From: Paludibacteraceae bacterium
GTDB lineage: Bacteria; Bacteroidota; Bacteroidia; Bacteroidales; Paludibacteraceae
Assembly (NCBI GenBank): GCA_905234685.1
Contig: CAJOIR010000002.1
Location: 1 to 64,000, forward strand
Length of the DNA: 64,000 nt
Direction: 5' to 3'
The position numbers and the translations under genes were made by a program. Below, piece after piece: positions 52,276-61,285 of the stretch (within the stretch, counting starts at the first letter, position 1; every line of letters starts with the position of its first letter). The notes under the pieces are model-generated. The model saw only the letters and a list, made by a program, of their open reading frames with translations. It had not been told where the DNA came from and made no database searches.

Positions 52276-53692
52276 CCACTGCTGCTGCCAAATAGCCGAC
52301 CCATCTCAGGTTTTCAGGCAAGTGCACTCCCTCGGGGGCTATCAGGATGTAACTGACACTCACCATTGTCATGAACAGAGCCGGTATGATACTCATCAAC
52401 CAGCCTCGCTTCATGGCACCCGTCTCCACTCCGTTTTTGAACAGGAACACGGTACCTGCCCACAGTGTAAACACCGCCAGTGTTTGGTTAGTCCACGAGA
52501 AATAGCGCCATACCACGTCAAAGTTGACGAAAGTCATGCCGAATACCAATGCAAACAGGGGCACGGATATCACAAGGCGTTTCCATATCGTCTTTTGCTC
52601 CAAGTGCAGGAAGTCAGCCACAATAAGCCTTGCGCTGCGCAGAGCCGTGTCGCCCGAAGTGATAGGTGCCGCTATAACTCCTACTATAGCCAGTATTCCG
52701 CCCACCATACCCAGCCAACTGCGTGACACACGGTCAACGACCAGTGCTGCTATGTTCTCACCCTTATGCTCTGCTGCGAATGCCTGCAGACCATCTATGC
52801 CATACAGACCCTGTTCCGGGTCAGCAAAGAATGTTCCGGCCGCTGCCGCCCATATCAGGGCAAGTATTCCTTCTGCCACCATGGCACCATAGAATATCCA
52901 GCGGCCTTGACGCTCGTTGGTCACGCAACGCGCCATCAAAGGAGACTGGGTGCCGTGAAAACCGCTTATTGCACCGCAGGCTATGCTCACGAACATCATC
53001 GGGAACAGCGGCAGACCGTTTGTCTGACGGTTATGCAAACCATCGGTCAACTCAGGCATCTCACTGCTGTGCCAACCCAGCATCACTACCATTATGCCGA
53101 CACCCATGAACAGCAACACTGCGCCGAACACAGGATAGAACTGTCCTATCAGTTTGTCTATCGGCAGCAGAGTGGCAAGCATGTAATAGGCAAATATAAT
53201 CAACAGCCACACGCGGAACGACACACTCTCAGCCAAACCATGCAGCAGAGCCGCCGGACCCGACATGAAAGTGGTGGTCAGCAACACCAGTAGCACAAGT
53301 GAAAGCACACGCATGAACTGCCGTATACCCATGCCTAACTCTGAGCCAACTATCTCGGGCAGGCTTGCTCCACCTTTGCGTACAGACATCATGCCGGACA
53401 GGTAGTCATGCACACCGCCAGCGAATATTGTACCGAAAACTATCCAAAGAAAGGCGCTCGGGCCGAAGAATATACCCATTATCGCACCGAAGATAGGTCC
53501 AAGACCTGCGATATTGAGGAATTGAATCAGAAATATACGCCATGCAGGCAGGGGAACATAGTCCACCCCGTCCTGCTTCTCCATTGCTGGAGTCTTGCGT
53601 TTAGGGTCTGCACCCAACACCTTTTCAACCATTGTGCCGTAAATCAGGAATCCCAGTACAAGCACTATCAATGACACTATAAATGTAAACAT
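52196..53692 (-). CDS. cstA: Carbon starvation protein A-family peptide/pyruvate transporter
   Basis: 498 aa, polytopic. Typical CstA blocks: QFLNIAGLGPIFGAIMG near residue 60, IVFGTIFAGGVHDYLSG, a GFHGTQSPLMARCV motif, and the later AAPITSGDTALRSARLIVAD. CstA/YjiY proteins import peptides or pyruvate during carbon limitation. The protein is shorter than E. coli CstA (701 aa) and corresponds to the compact Bacteroidota form. A promoter lies directly upstream, with a 16-base leader. Its 3' end overlaps the PAP2 gene tail to tail. Confidence 0.94.
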   Translation of the reverse strand: MFTFIVSLIVLVLGFLIYGTMVEKVLGADPKRKTPAMEKQDGVDYVPLPAWRIFLIQFLNIAGLGPIFGAIMGIFFGPSAFLWIVFGTIFAGGVHDYLSGMMSVRKGGASLPEIVGSELGMGIRQFMRVLSLVLLVLLTTTFMSGPAALLHGLAESVSFRVWLLIIFAYYMLATLLPIDKLIGQFYPVFGAVLLFMGVGIMVVMLGWHSSEMPELTDGLHNRQTNGLPLFPMMFVSIACGAISGFHGTQSPLMARCVTNERQGRWIFYGAMVAEGILALIWAAAAGTFFADPEQGLYGIDGLQAFAAEHKGENIAALVVDRVSRSWLGMVGGILAIVGVIAAPITSGDTALRSARLIVADFLHLEQKTIWKRLVISVPLFALVFGMTFVNFDVVWRYFSWTNQTLAVFTLWAGTVFLFKNGVETGAMKRGWLMSIIPALFMTMVSVSYILIAPEGVHLPENLRWVGYLAAAVVTLACLVLFAVWAKRYARRKPLDAYY

Positions 53693-53714
53693 GACACACA
53701 GTTTTTAAGACATG

Positions 53715-53746
53715 CAAAGATAACACAACTGATTTATTTCCCAAAA
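53715..53746 (-). promoter_or_regulatory. Promoter of cstA
   Basis: On the minus strand TTTTG (53742-53746), 19 bases, TATCTTTG (53715-53722). Start near 53708, 16 bases before the cstA ATG. Confidence 0.8.
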
Positions 53747-53823
53747 CAACAATATACTCCCCTACTCATTATCAGCATAATATCTAACACACAAAAGAAA
53801 ATAACCATTTTTTTACATAAATA

Positions 53824-53855
53824 TTTTGTCAATTCAGAAAATACTTGTACCTTTG
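53824..53855 (+). promoter_or_regulatory. Promoter of the tRNA-Val gene
   Basis: TTTTG (53824-53828), 19 bases, TACCTTTG (53848-53855). Start near 53862, 70 bases before the mature tRNA. Confidence 0.8.
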
Positions 53856-53931
53856 CAACCGCTTTCGAAAAGAAAGTGTCTTTGAAAAATCAATTAAACA
53901 AAATCATCACTCGTGTGTGATTTTGCGACGA

Positions 53932-54006
53932 GGGCGAATAGCGCAGTTGGTTCAGAGCATCTGCCTTACAAGCAGAGGGTCGGGGGTTCGAATCCCTCTT
54001 CGCCCA
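53932..54006 (+). tRNA. tRNA-Val (anticodon UAC)
   Basis: 75 bases. Acceptor stem GGGCGAA (53932-53938) pairs with TTCGCCC (53999-54005); discriminator A at 54006. Anticodon stem TCTGC/GCAGA with loop CTTACAA, anticodon TAC at 53967-53969. T-loop GGTTCGAATCC is canonical. The 3' CCA is not encoded, as usual in Bacteroidota. Own promoter upstream and own terminator downstream. Confidence 0.98.
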
Positions 54007-54014
54007 CAAAGAGA

Positions 54015-54046
54015 GGACTTGAGAAATCAAGTCCTTTTCTTTTTTG
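54015..54046 (+). terminator. Intrinsic terminator of tRNA-Val, overlapping the engB promoter
   Basis: 8-bp perfect arms GGACTTGA (54015-54022) and TCAAGTCC (54027-54034), GAAA tetraloop, then a T-rich run to 54045. The end of the T-run forms the -33 element of the next promoter. Confidence 0.9.
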
Positions 54047-54073
54047 TATATTGCCGTAAAAGCACTATCTTTG
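54041..54073 (+). promoter_or_regulatory. Promoter of the engB operon
   Basis: TTTTTG (54041-54046), 19 bases, TATCTTTG (54066-54073). Start near 54080, leader about 33 bases. Its -33 element lies inside the tRNA terminator T-run. Confidence 0.8.
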
Positions 54074-54112
54074 CAGTCAACAAACATATATATATAATTA
54101 AGGTAAAGTCTC

Positions 54113-54709
54113 ATGCAAATCAAGACAGCATCATTTGTCATATCAAACACAGACGTGAGCAAGTGCCCGCAGTCACAATTGCCGGAATATGCATTCATCG
54201 GGCGTAGCAACGTGGGTAAGTCATCACTTATCAATATGCTCTGCCGTCATGAAGGTCTGGCAAAGACATCATCTAAACCGGGCAAGACGCTGCTTATAAA
54301 CCACTTCCTTATCAACAACGAGTGGCATCTTGTTGACCTGCCAGGCTATGGATATGCACAAGCAGGCAAGACGCAGCGCGAACAACTCAGGAAAATGATT
54401 GAGCGCTATTGCCTTTTGCGTGCACAACTGATTTCGCTGTTTGTGCTTGTGGATATACGACACAGTCCGCAAACAATCGACACCGACTTCATGCAGTGGC
54501 TCGGAGAAAACGAGGTTCCTTTTGCAATAGTCTTTACCAAGTCCGACAAACTGAGCAGACAGAAAGCCGATGAAAACGTGGAGTTGTACAAACAGCACCT
54601 GCTAGAAACATGGGAACAACTGCCTACGATGTTTGTCACATCCTCTGCCAAGGCGCAAGGCGCGGATGATATACTGAATTATATCGAGCAAATAAACAGG
54701 ACACTATGA
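54113..54709 (+). CDS. engB: Ribosome biogenesis GTP-binding protein YsxC/EngB
   Basis: 198 aa. G1 [12 protein letters not shown] (about 31-42), a Thr/Ser-rich switch I, G3 DLPGYGYA, G4 TKSDK and G5 TSSA all present. A TRAFAC GTPase needed for late 50S assembly. The stop overlaps the next gene's start (ATGA), so it is co-translated with the BtuF-like lipoprotein. Confidence 0.97.
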   Translation: MQIKTASFVISNTDVSKCPQSQLPEYAFIGRSNVGKSSLINMLCRHEGLAKTSSKPGKTLLINHFLINNEWHLVDLPGYGYAQAGKTQREQLRKMIERYCLLRAQLISLFVLVDIRHSPQTIDTDFMQWLGENEVPFAIVFTKSDKLSRQKADENVELYKQHLLETWEQLPTMFVTSSAKAQGADDILNYIEQINRTL

Positions 54710-55821
54710 AACGACTGCTATACATTCTGCCTCTTCTGCTGCTTGGTTGTGCACCGACTGCCATTCAGCATGTCATACCTGAGGGCCAGTATGCACAAGG
54801 CTTTACTATCACTGAACATGACTACTGCACTGAGGTTGTAATATTCGACCCGTGGGAGAAAGGCAAAGTGATGCAGCGCTACTATCTGGTTAAAGATTCA
54901 CAAAGCGAAAGCCGTCTTCACTCTGAAGCACTGACTGACGGTCTCATTGTCAATGTGCCTATTCGCAGACTGGCTGCCACATCATGTACACACATAGGCT
55001 TTCTCAGTGCCTTGAATGAGACCCACTCGCTCTGCGGCATCTGTTCACCTTACCTTGTTTACAATACCATTCCCTCTGCTGCAGAGGGGTGTGCAGACCT
55101 TGGTGATGCCATGCAGGTTAACCCGGAGCGTGTGCTGCTGACTCACCCTGAAGCAGTGATGATAAGCACCTATGCACAAGGCGACGGAGTACGTCAGTAC
55201 CTTGAAAAAGCCTCTATTCCTGTCATCTACAACAACGAGTGGACAGAAGCCACACCTCTTGCACGTGCAGAATGGATACGTCTCATAGGGGCATTCTACG
55301 ACAAACAGGCTCTTGCAGACAGTATATTCCACACCGTTGAGAGCAACTATCTTGAGTTATGCGACAAGGTACAGAAAGAAGTAACGACAAGACGCAGTCT
55401 CATGGCAGGTGGCAATTTCCGTGGCACATGGTACATGCCAAGCGGCAAGGTTTATACAGGGCGCCTTTACCATGATGCCGGAGCAGACTATTACTACGAA
55501 AACGACTCTACCAACGGCAGTATTCCGCTTTCAATTGAGACGGTGCTGCTAAATTTCCGTGATGCAGACGTCTGGGTCAATAGTACGGCAAGAACCATGA
55601 AGGAACTGCGTGACATTGACGAGAAGCACACATGGTTTCGCTCATACAAAAACGGAGAAGTGTACAACTTTCTCCGTCGCAGCACAGAATACGGTGCCAA
55701 CGACTTTTGGGAGAGTGCTGTCGTATATCCTGACCGCATATTGCAGGACTTGGTATGGGTGCTCTATCCCGACCTCATGCCGCAGGACTACCAACCATAT
55801 TATACAAACCGCCTGAAATGA
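54706..55821 (+). CDS. BtuF/FepB-like substrate-binding lipoprotein of an ABC importer
   Basis: 371 aa. Short lipoprotein signal with Cys15 (LLLLGC). A TroA/BtuF-type bilobal fold is suggested by [17 protein letters not shown] near the first hinge, [17 protein letters not shown], the [21 protein letters not shown] block common to cobalamin- and haem-binding proteins, and the C-terminal [11 protein letters not shown]. It should deliver cobalamin or a siderophore to a class II importer. The only matching permease in the window is the orphan at 29454-30431. No ATPase is adjacent. Overlaps both neighbours by four bases. Confidence 0.88.
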   Translation: MKRLLYILPLLLLGCAPTAIQHVIPEGQYAQGFTITEHDYCTEVVIFDPWEKGKVMQRYYLVKDSQSESRLHSEALTDGLIVNVPIRRLAATSCTHIGFLSALNETHSLCGICSPYLVYNTIPSAAEGCADLGDAMQVNPERVLLTHPEAVMISTYAQGDGVRQYLEKASIPVIYNNEWTEATPLARAEWIRLIGAFYDKQALADSIFHTVESNYLELCDKVQKEVTTRRSLMAGGNFRGTWYMPSGKVYTGRLYHDAGADYYYENDSTNGSIPLSIETVLLNFRDADVWVNSTARTMKELRDIDEKHTWFRSYKNGEVYNFLRRSTEYGANDFWESAVVYPDRILQDLVWVLYPDLMPQDYQPYYTNRLK

Positions 55822-56498
55822 AGTTTGCACTCATACATAATAGCACCGGCACTGTGGCAGAACAGCATATCGCCTTTGCGCGCACACTGGCGGAACAAAC
55901 CAACAGAGAATTTCTGTTAATGCCGGAAGAGGAGGACGCAGAACTTGAAGACTGGTGCGAGGCAAACTCTGTTGACATGCTCTTTATATCATGCCGCAAC
56001 AGCAGGCATGAAGTACAACACTGGCTCAACCGCTGCCGCAATCTGCGTCTGCCGTATGTCTTTCTCACCGACACCATGTTGCACCTGCGCCCTCTCGGCA
56101 CCATACTCGCACCTGTCAGCATGCTTGAGGAGGAGGTTCACAAGGCAGAGACACTCACTCACCTCATGCGTTACACCCAGGCTAAGACTGTTCTTCTGCA
56201 TGCACACGACTATGGCAGCAGGGCGCAGCAAAACGTCAACCGCATACAAACTTCTCTCCGTCAGTTCGGCTTCGAGGCTGAGGTTGAAGAGGCTAAGAAA
56301 GACAGTTTCTCGCTTAACCGTGAGGCATGTCTCAGGCAGAACGAATGGCAGACAGACATGCTTGTCATCACGGCATCACGCGACTACGGACTTGATGACC
56401 TGTTCTTCGGACCTCAGGAGCGTCATGTCATTCGGCGCAGTGCATGTCCGGTACTTCTGCTCAACCCTCGTGGTGACCTCTTCTCACTCTGCGACTGA
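55818..56498 (+). CDS. Universal-stress-protein-like protein, two half-domains
   Basis: 226 aa from ATG 55818, which overlaps the previous stop (ATGA). An in-frame upstream start at 55755 would lie inside the BtuF-like gene and is rejected. The N-terminal half ([10 protein letters not shown] ... DMLFISCRNS) and the C-terminal half (TVLLHAHDY ... VIRRSACPVLLLNP) both resemble the UspA fold; the second has the typical RRSACPVLLL end. The ATP-binding G-2-G-9-G(S/T) motif is not conserved, so it is probably of the non-ATP-binding type. Unknown function. Confidence 0.78.
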   Translation: MKFALIHNSTGTVAEQHIAFARTLAEQTNREFLLMPEEEDAELEDWCEANSVDMLFISCRNSRHEVQHWLNRCRNLRLPYVFLTDTMLHLRPLGTILAPVSMLEEEVHKAETLTHLMRYTQAKTVLLHAHDYGSRAQQNVNRIQTSLRQFGFEAEVEEAKKDSFSLNREACLRQNEWQTDMLVITASRDYGLDDLFFGPQERHVIRRSACPVLLLNPRGDLFSLCD

Positions 56499-56538
56499 CA
56501 GAAGACAATGTTAACACGCGCACTGACTTCCCGCCTAT

Positions 56539-56569
56539 TTGCATATTTACGAAGTAATATGTAACTTTG
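56539..56569 (+). promoter_or_regulatory. Promoter of sppA-lpxK-msbA
   Basis: TTG (56539-56541), 20 bases, TAACTTTG (56562-56569). Start near 56576, leader about 35 bases. Confidence 0.75.
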
Positions 56570-56610
56570 CACCCTGAAGACTATATTATTATAATTAATC
56601 AGATACGATA

Positions 56611-58350
56611 ATGAAAGATTTCTTAAAGTACATGTTTGCCACCATGTGTGGCATTCTTCTGCTCTCTTCGCTGAGCATGATTATGTTCTTCTTTTCTATC
56701 ATCAGTATGGCGCTCTCAACTGATACTGAAACCAAGATTGACAAACACTCAGTCTATCGTATTTACCTCAAAGGAGAACTTGTGGAGCAGGCTGACAACG
56801 ACCCTACAATGGCGGCGTTGGCAAAACTATCAAAGCGAGACTTACCAGAGAAGCTTGGTCTCGATGACCTGCTTCACAACATACGTCTCGCTAAGGAGAA
56901 CAAGAATATCGATGGCATATACCTTGAAGGAGGCACCCTCTCTGCCGGCTTTGCTTCGCGCGAGGAACTGCGCCGTGCACTGCTTGACTTCAAGCAGAGC
57001 GGTAAGTTCATAGTGGCTTATGCCGACCAGTACTCTCAGGGCAACTATTGGCTCGCCTCTGTTGCTGACAAGGTCTGCCTCAATGCTCACGGTTCGCTCT
57101 CTTGGTCAGGTCTTTCTGCCAACCTGATGTTCTACACCCGCGCACTTCAGAAACTCGGAGTAGAGATGCAGGTCGTTAAGGTAGGCACCTTCAAGTCGGC
57201 TGTAGAGCCGTATATGCTCACCAAGATGAGTGAGCCCAACCGTCTGCAGATGAATGTCATGTTAGAGGACATGTGGCGCGTGGTGACAAAAGAAGTGTCA
57301 GAAAGCAGAAACATCCCGGTGGAAGAACTTAACCGTCTGGCAGATATGAACATGTCATTCCAGCCGGAGGAGAAACTGGTGGAATACGGTTTGATTGACA
57401 CCCTCATGTACCAGCAGGACGTAAAGCCCATCATGGTGGCACTCACAGGCTCTGACGACTATAAGTTCGTCTCACACAACACCATGCTCGCACTTTCGGA
57501 CGACAAGAAGTCGGAGAAGGACAAGATTGCCATCATCTATGCCGAGGGAGAAATTACCGACTCCGAAGGCAAGGGTATCGTGGGTAAGGACATGGTTAAA
57601 CTCATAAACAAGATTGCCAAGAAAGACGAGGTGAAGGCTGTTGTGCTCCGCGTCAACAGTCCAGGTGGTTCGGCATACGCCAGCGAACAGATATGGCATG
57701 CACTCTCGCTGCTTAAGGAGAAGAAACCTCTGGTGGTATCAATGAGTGACTATGCAGCATCAGGTGGTTACTATATCTCCTGCGTGGCTGACAGCATACT
57801 TGCAGAACCCACTACTCTCACAGGCTCTATAGGCATCTTTGGTCTTATACCCAGTTTCGCAGGCTTGGCCGACAAAGTGGGTATCGACTTCGACGGTGTA
57901 GGTACCAACCGCCTGAGTCTTACCGAATCCAACATGGTATGCAAGGGTATGAACGCCGAGGAGCGCGAACTTATGCAGGGGCATATCAACCGTGGCTACG
58001 AACTGTTTGTAAAACGTTGTGCCGACGGCAGGAGTATGACATCAGAGCAAATAAAACAGATTGCAGAAGGCAGAGTCTGGAGCGGCACGCGCGCAATAGA
58101 AATAGGACTTGTTGATGCTATTGGCAATGTAGAGGACGCTGTCAAAGCTGCCGCCTCGCTTGCGCAAATTGACAAATATGAAGTCATCAACGCTGACGAG
58201 ACAGAAGACGATTTCTTGCATACACTGATGGAAATTTATGGTCTTGACAACAACGACCAGGAACTCATCCGTGAGTACAAGACCTTGCGCCGCCTTGCAG
58301 AGAAACCTTCACTTCAGGCACGCATGCCGTATAGCATAACTGTAAAATAA
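56611..58350 (+). CDS. sppA: Signal peptide peptidase SppA, 67K type
   Basis: 579 aa. One N-terminal membrane anchor (about 10-33) and two tandem ClpP-like domains. The general-base Lys195 lies in VGTFKSAVEP of the first domain, and the nucleophile Ser384 in SDYAASGGYY of the second, as in E. coli SppA (Lys209/Ser409). It degrades cleaved signal peptides in the inner membrane. First gene of a run with lpxK (9 bases later) and msbA (8 bases later). Confidence 0.96.
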   Translation: MKDFLKYMFATMCGILLLSSLSMIMFFFSIISMALSTDTETKIDKHSVYRIYLKGELVEQADNDPTMAALAKLSKRDLPEKLGLDDLLHNIRLAKENKNIDGIYLEGGTLSAGFASREELRRALLDFKQSGKFIVAYADQYSQGNYWLASVADKVCLNAHGSLSWSGLSANLMFYTRALQKLGVEMQVVKVGTFKSAVEPYMLTKMSEPNRLQMNVMLEDMWRVVTKEVSESRNIPVEELNRLADMNMSFQPEEKLVEYGLIDTLMYQQDVKPIMVALTGSDDYKFVSHNTMLALSDDKKSEKDKIAIIYAEGEITDSEGKGIVGKDMVKLINKIAKKDEVKAVVLRVNSPGGSAYASEQIWHALSLLKEKKPLVVSMSDYAASGGYYISCVADSILAEPTTLTGSIGIFGLIPSFAGLADKVGIDFDGVGTNRLSLTESNMVCKGMNAEERELMQGHINRGYELFVKRCADGRSMTSEQIKQIAEGRVWSGTRAIEIGLVDAIGNVEDAVKAAASLAQIDKYEVINADETEDDFLHTLMEIYGLDNNDQELIREYKTLRRLAEKPSLQARMPYSITVK

Positions 58351-58359
58351 AGCAGCAGA

Positions 58360-59409
58360 GTGTTCGTTCTTCGAGCTATAGTATCATGGTGCTACGCGAT
58401 TGCTGTGTCAATACGTAACATGTTGTATGACGAACACCTGTTGCCGTCATACAATGTTCCTTTGCCTACTATCTGCATCGGCAACCTTGTTGTGGGGGGC
58501 ACGGGGAAGACACCGCACACCGAATATCTCGCACGCGAGTTGTCCAAGCACTTCCGTGTGGCAGTGCTCTCTCGGGGTTACAAGCGAAAAACACGCGGAT
58601 TCCTGCTTGCCAATGACAACAGCACTGCACTTACAATAGGCGACGAGCCTATGCAAATGCACCTTAACCTGCCTCAGGTTACTATTGCCGTATGCGAGAA
58701 TCGTGTATCAGGTGTCAGGAAACTGCATAAGATGTTTCCCGACTTGCAGGTCGTGCTGCTTGATGATGCCTATCAGCACCGTCAACTGCATTGTGGGTTC
58801 TACATTCTGCTCACCGCAGCTTCCAACCTCTATATCAACGACCATTTCTTTCCGCTTGGCAAACTGCGAGAGGCAAGACACGGCAGTCTCAGAGCAAACA
58901 TGATTGTAGTCACCAAATGTCCGGAGGCCATGCAACCTATCGACCGCCGGGTCATTGAGACATCTCTGCACATACCCACCTACCAGACTCTCTGGTTCTC
59001 ATACCTCCGATATAGCAGCCTCATGCCCGTGTGGCAAAACAGCAGCAACAGTGAGTGCATAGGCACAAGACCGCTTGTGCTGACAGGTATTGAGGATGCA
59101 AAGCCTATGCTCGAATATCTAAAGACGCAGTATGCCGACATTCATACGCTGCAGTTTTCAGACCACCATAGTTTTACCAAACGTGACTTCGCGACACTGA
59201 AGCAGACCTGCGACAGGGAGAACTGCGACTGCATCATCACTACACAGAAAGACGCGGCACGACTGACTACATGTAACGACTATCCCGACGAACTGCGCGA
59301 CTGCACCTTCATGCTTCCTGTGCAGGTGGACTTCCGCGGTCAGGAGCAACATTTCTTGCAGCCATTAATGCAGTACGTAACTGAAAATCACAAGAAGCAA
59401 AAACATTAA
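58360..59409 (+). CDS. lpxK: Tetraacyldisaccharide 4'-kinase
   Basis: 349 aa from a GTG start at 58360. This start is preferred because it keeps the N-terminal membrane-associated helix of the family; the next ATG would remove it. Walker A GNLVVGGTGKTP (41-52), then SRGYKRKT, the GDEPMQ block and DDAYQHR (135-141), the Mg-binding and catalytic region of LpxK. It phosphorylates the 4' position of the lipid A precursor at the inner membrane. Followed by the flippase gene. Confidence 0.96.
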   Translation: MFVLRAIVSWCYAIAVSIRNMLYDEHLLPSYNVPLPTICIGNLVVGGTGKTPHTEYLARELSKHFRVAVLSRGYKRKTRGFLLANDNSTALTIGDEPMQMHLNLPQVTIAVCENRVSGVRKLHKMFPDLQVVLLDDAYQHRQLHCGFYILLTAASNLYINDHFFPLGKLREARHGSLRANMIVVTKCPEAMQPIDRRVIETSLHIPTYQTLWFSYLRYSSLMPVWQNSSNSECIGTRPLVLTGIEDAKPMLEYLKTQYADIHTLQFSDHHSFTKRDFATLKQTCDRENCDCIITTQKDAARLTTCNDYPDELRDCTFMLPVQVDFRGQEQHFLQPLMQYVTENHKKQKH

Positions 59410-59417
59410 CTGACACC

Positions 59418-61256
59418 ATGCCAATCTTCAAACTACTCGGACGTTTCATACCCCCTTACAAGAAAGAGGTGGCACTGAACATACTTTTCAACCTGCTGAG
59501 CACTATACTTAGCCTCTTTTCCTTTGCTGCCATAATCCCTGTACTGCAGATTTTGTTTGGCATATCGGAGACTACTCTGCAGTACGTCGACATGGCGGTG
59601 GTGCATGGGCTTGACGAGTGGATTTCTGCAGTCAAGAACAATGTCTTCTGTCTTATTCAGGAGCAGATTACTGTTTCTGGTGCCGGATGGGTGCTCTTCA
59701 TGCTGGGACTTTTCCTTGTCGTAATGACCTTCTTCAAGTGTCTCACTGCCTGGCTTGCAGCGTTCTATATGATACCTATACGCACAGGTGTACTTCGTGA
59801 CTTAAGGCACAAGCTCTACGAAAAGGTGGTGTCTCTGCCTATCGGTTTCTTCACTGAGGAACGCAAAGGTGACATAATGTCGCGTATGACGAGCGATGTG
59901 CAGGAGGTCGAAAACAGCATCATGTCCTCGCTTGACATGCTGCTCAAAGACCCTATTATGATTCTCATCTATCTGCTCACCCTTTTCTTCATATCGTGGC
60001 AACTCACTCTTTTCGTCCTTATTCTCCTGCCTCTCAGCGGTTGGCTCATAGGCAAGATAGGCAAGAGTCTTAAGCGCCGCTCAACCAAGGGGCAGGAACA
60101 GACTGCAGAACTGCTGACGCAGATTGAGGAGACTCTCTCCGGTCTCCGTGTCGTGAAAGCTTTCAATGCCGAGAATAAACTCATCTCACGCTTCGACCGG
60201 CTCAACAACCAGACACGCGGCACCTTCAACCGCATCAACCGCCGCTATTCTCTTGCACACCCTATGTCCGAGTTCCTCGGTACTGCTGTCATCGCCATTC
60301 TGCTCTGGTACGGAGGCGGACTCATCCTCTCTGACCACAGCACCATTGATGCAGCCGAGTTCATCTATTACCTTGTAATCTTCTATAGCATCATCAACCC
60401 TGCAAAAGACCTCACCAAAGCGTCATACAGCATTCGCAAGGGTCTTGCCTCTATCGACCGCATTGACAAGATACTAAATGTTCAAAGCAATATAAAAGAA
60501 CCCGCTGATCCAAAACCTGTCAACTATCCATTGTCCGCTATCAACTATAGAAACGTCAGTTTCTCTTACGGCAACGACATCCCTGTCCTCCGTAATGTCA
60601 ACCTTGACATTCGTGCAGGGCAGACAGTGGCTTTCGTCGGTCAGTCCGGGTCGGGTAAGACTACTCTTGTTGACCTCCTGCCGCGCTTCTATGATGTCAC
60701 ATCCGGTGAGATACTGATAAACGGTGTGAACATAAAGGACGTGCTTACACACGATCTCCGCTCTCTGATGGGCAATGTAAATCAGGAGGCTATACTTTTC
60801 AACGACACTTTTCTTAACAATATAACATTCGGCGTTGAGAATGCCACTATGGAGGAGGTTGTTACCGCTGCAAGAATTGCCAACGCACACGACTTTATCA
60901 TGGCGACACCTGATGGCTACGACACTATTATCGGCGACCGTGGCTCACGCCTATCCGGTGGACAGCGTCAGCGTATCAGTATAGCACGTGCTATACTCAA
61001 GAATCCGCCTGTGCTCATACTTGACGAGGCTACTTCTGCTCTTGACACGGAGAACGAGCGTCTCGTGCAGGAGGCTCTGGAAAACCTCATGAAGAACCGC
61101 ACCACACTTGTGGTCGCACACCGTCTGTCAACCATACGTAATGCTGACTTGATTTGCGTTCTCAACGATGGAGAGATAGTGGAACGTGGCACTCATGACG
61201 AACTCCTTGCCCTCAACGGCTACTACACCAAGCTCGTCTCCATGCAGAAATCCTGA
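59418..61256 (+). CDS. MsbA-type ABC exporter (probable lipid A flippase)
   Basis: 612 aa half-transporter. Transmembrane domain about 15-345 with six helices, ATPase domain about 370-612: Walker A GQSGSGKTT (about 408), Q-loop NVNQEAILF, signature LSGGQRQR (about 512), Walker B VLILDEATSALD (about 533) and H-loop VVAHRLSTI. It follows lpxK by eight bases, which supports flipping of lipid A-core, although the family also exports other lipids and peptides. Confidence 0.92.
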   Translation: MPIFKLLGRFIPPYKKEVALNILFNLLSTILSLFSFAAIIPVLQILFGISETTLQYVDMAVVHGLDEWISAVKNNVFCLIQEQITVSGAGWVLFMLGLFLVVMTFFKCLTAWLAAFYMIPIRTGVLRDLRHKLYEKVVSLPIGFFTEERKGDIMSRMTSDVQEVENSIMSSLDMLLKDPIMILIYLLTLFFISWQLTLFVLILLPLSGWLIGKIGKSLKRRSTKGQEQTAELLTQIEETLSGLRVVKAFNAENKLISRFDRLNNQTRGTFNRINRRYSLAHPMSEFLGTAVIAILLWYGGGLILSDHSTIDAAEFIYYLVIFYSIINPAKDLTKASYSIRKGLASIDRIDKILNVQSNIKEPADPKPVNYPLSAINYRNVSFSYGNDIPVLRNVNLDIRAGQTVAFVGQSGSGKTTLVDLLPRFYDVTSGEILINGVNIKDVLTHDLRSLMGNVNQEAILFNDTFLNNITFGVENATMEEVVTAARIANAHDFIMATPDGYDTIIGDRGSRLSGGQRQRISIARAILKNPPVLILDEATSALDTENERLVQEALENLMKNRTTLVVAHRLSTIRNADLICVLNDGEIVERGTHDELLALNGYYTKLVSMQKS

Positions 61257-61285
61257 TAAAAACCTCGTCTCAGATTCAGCTACCT

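Noticed and set aside
53845..54207. 120-codon plus-strand open frame
   Set aside because: It runs straight through the tRNA-Val gene, its terminator and the engB start.
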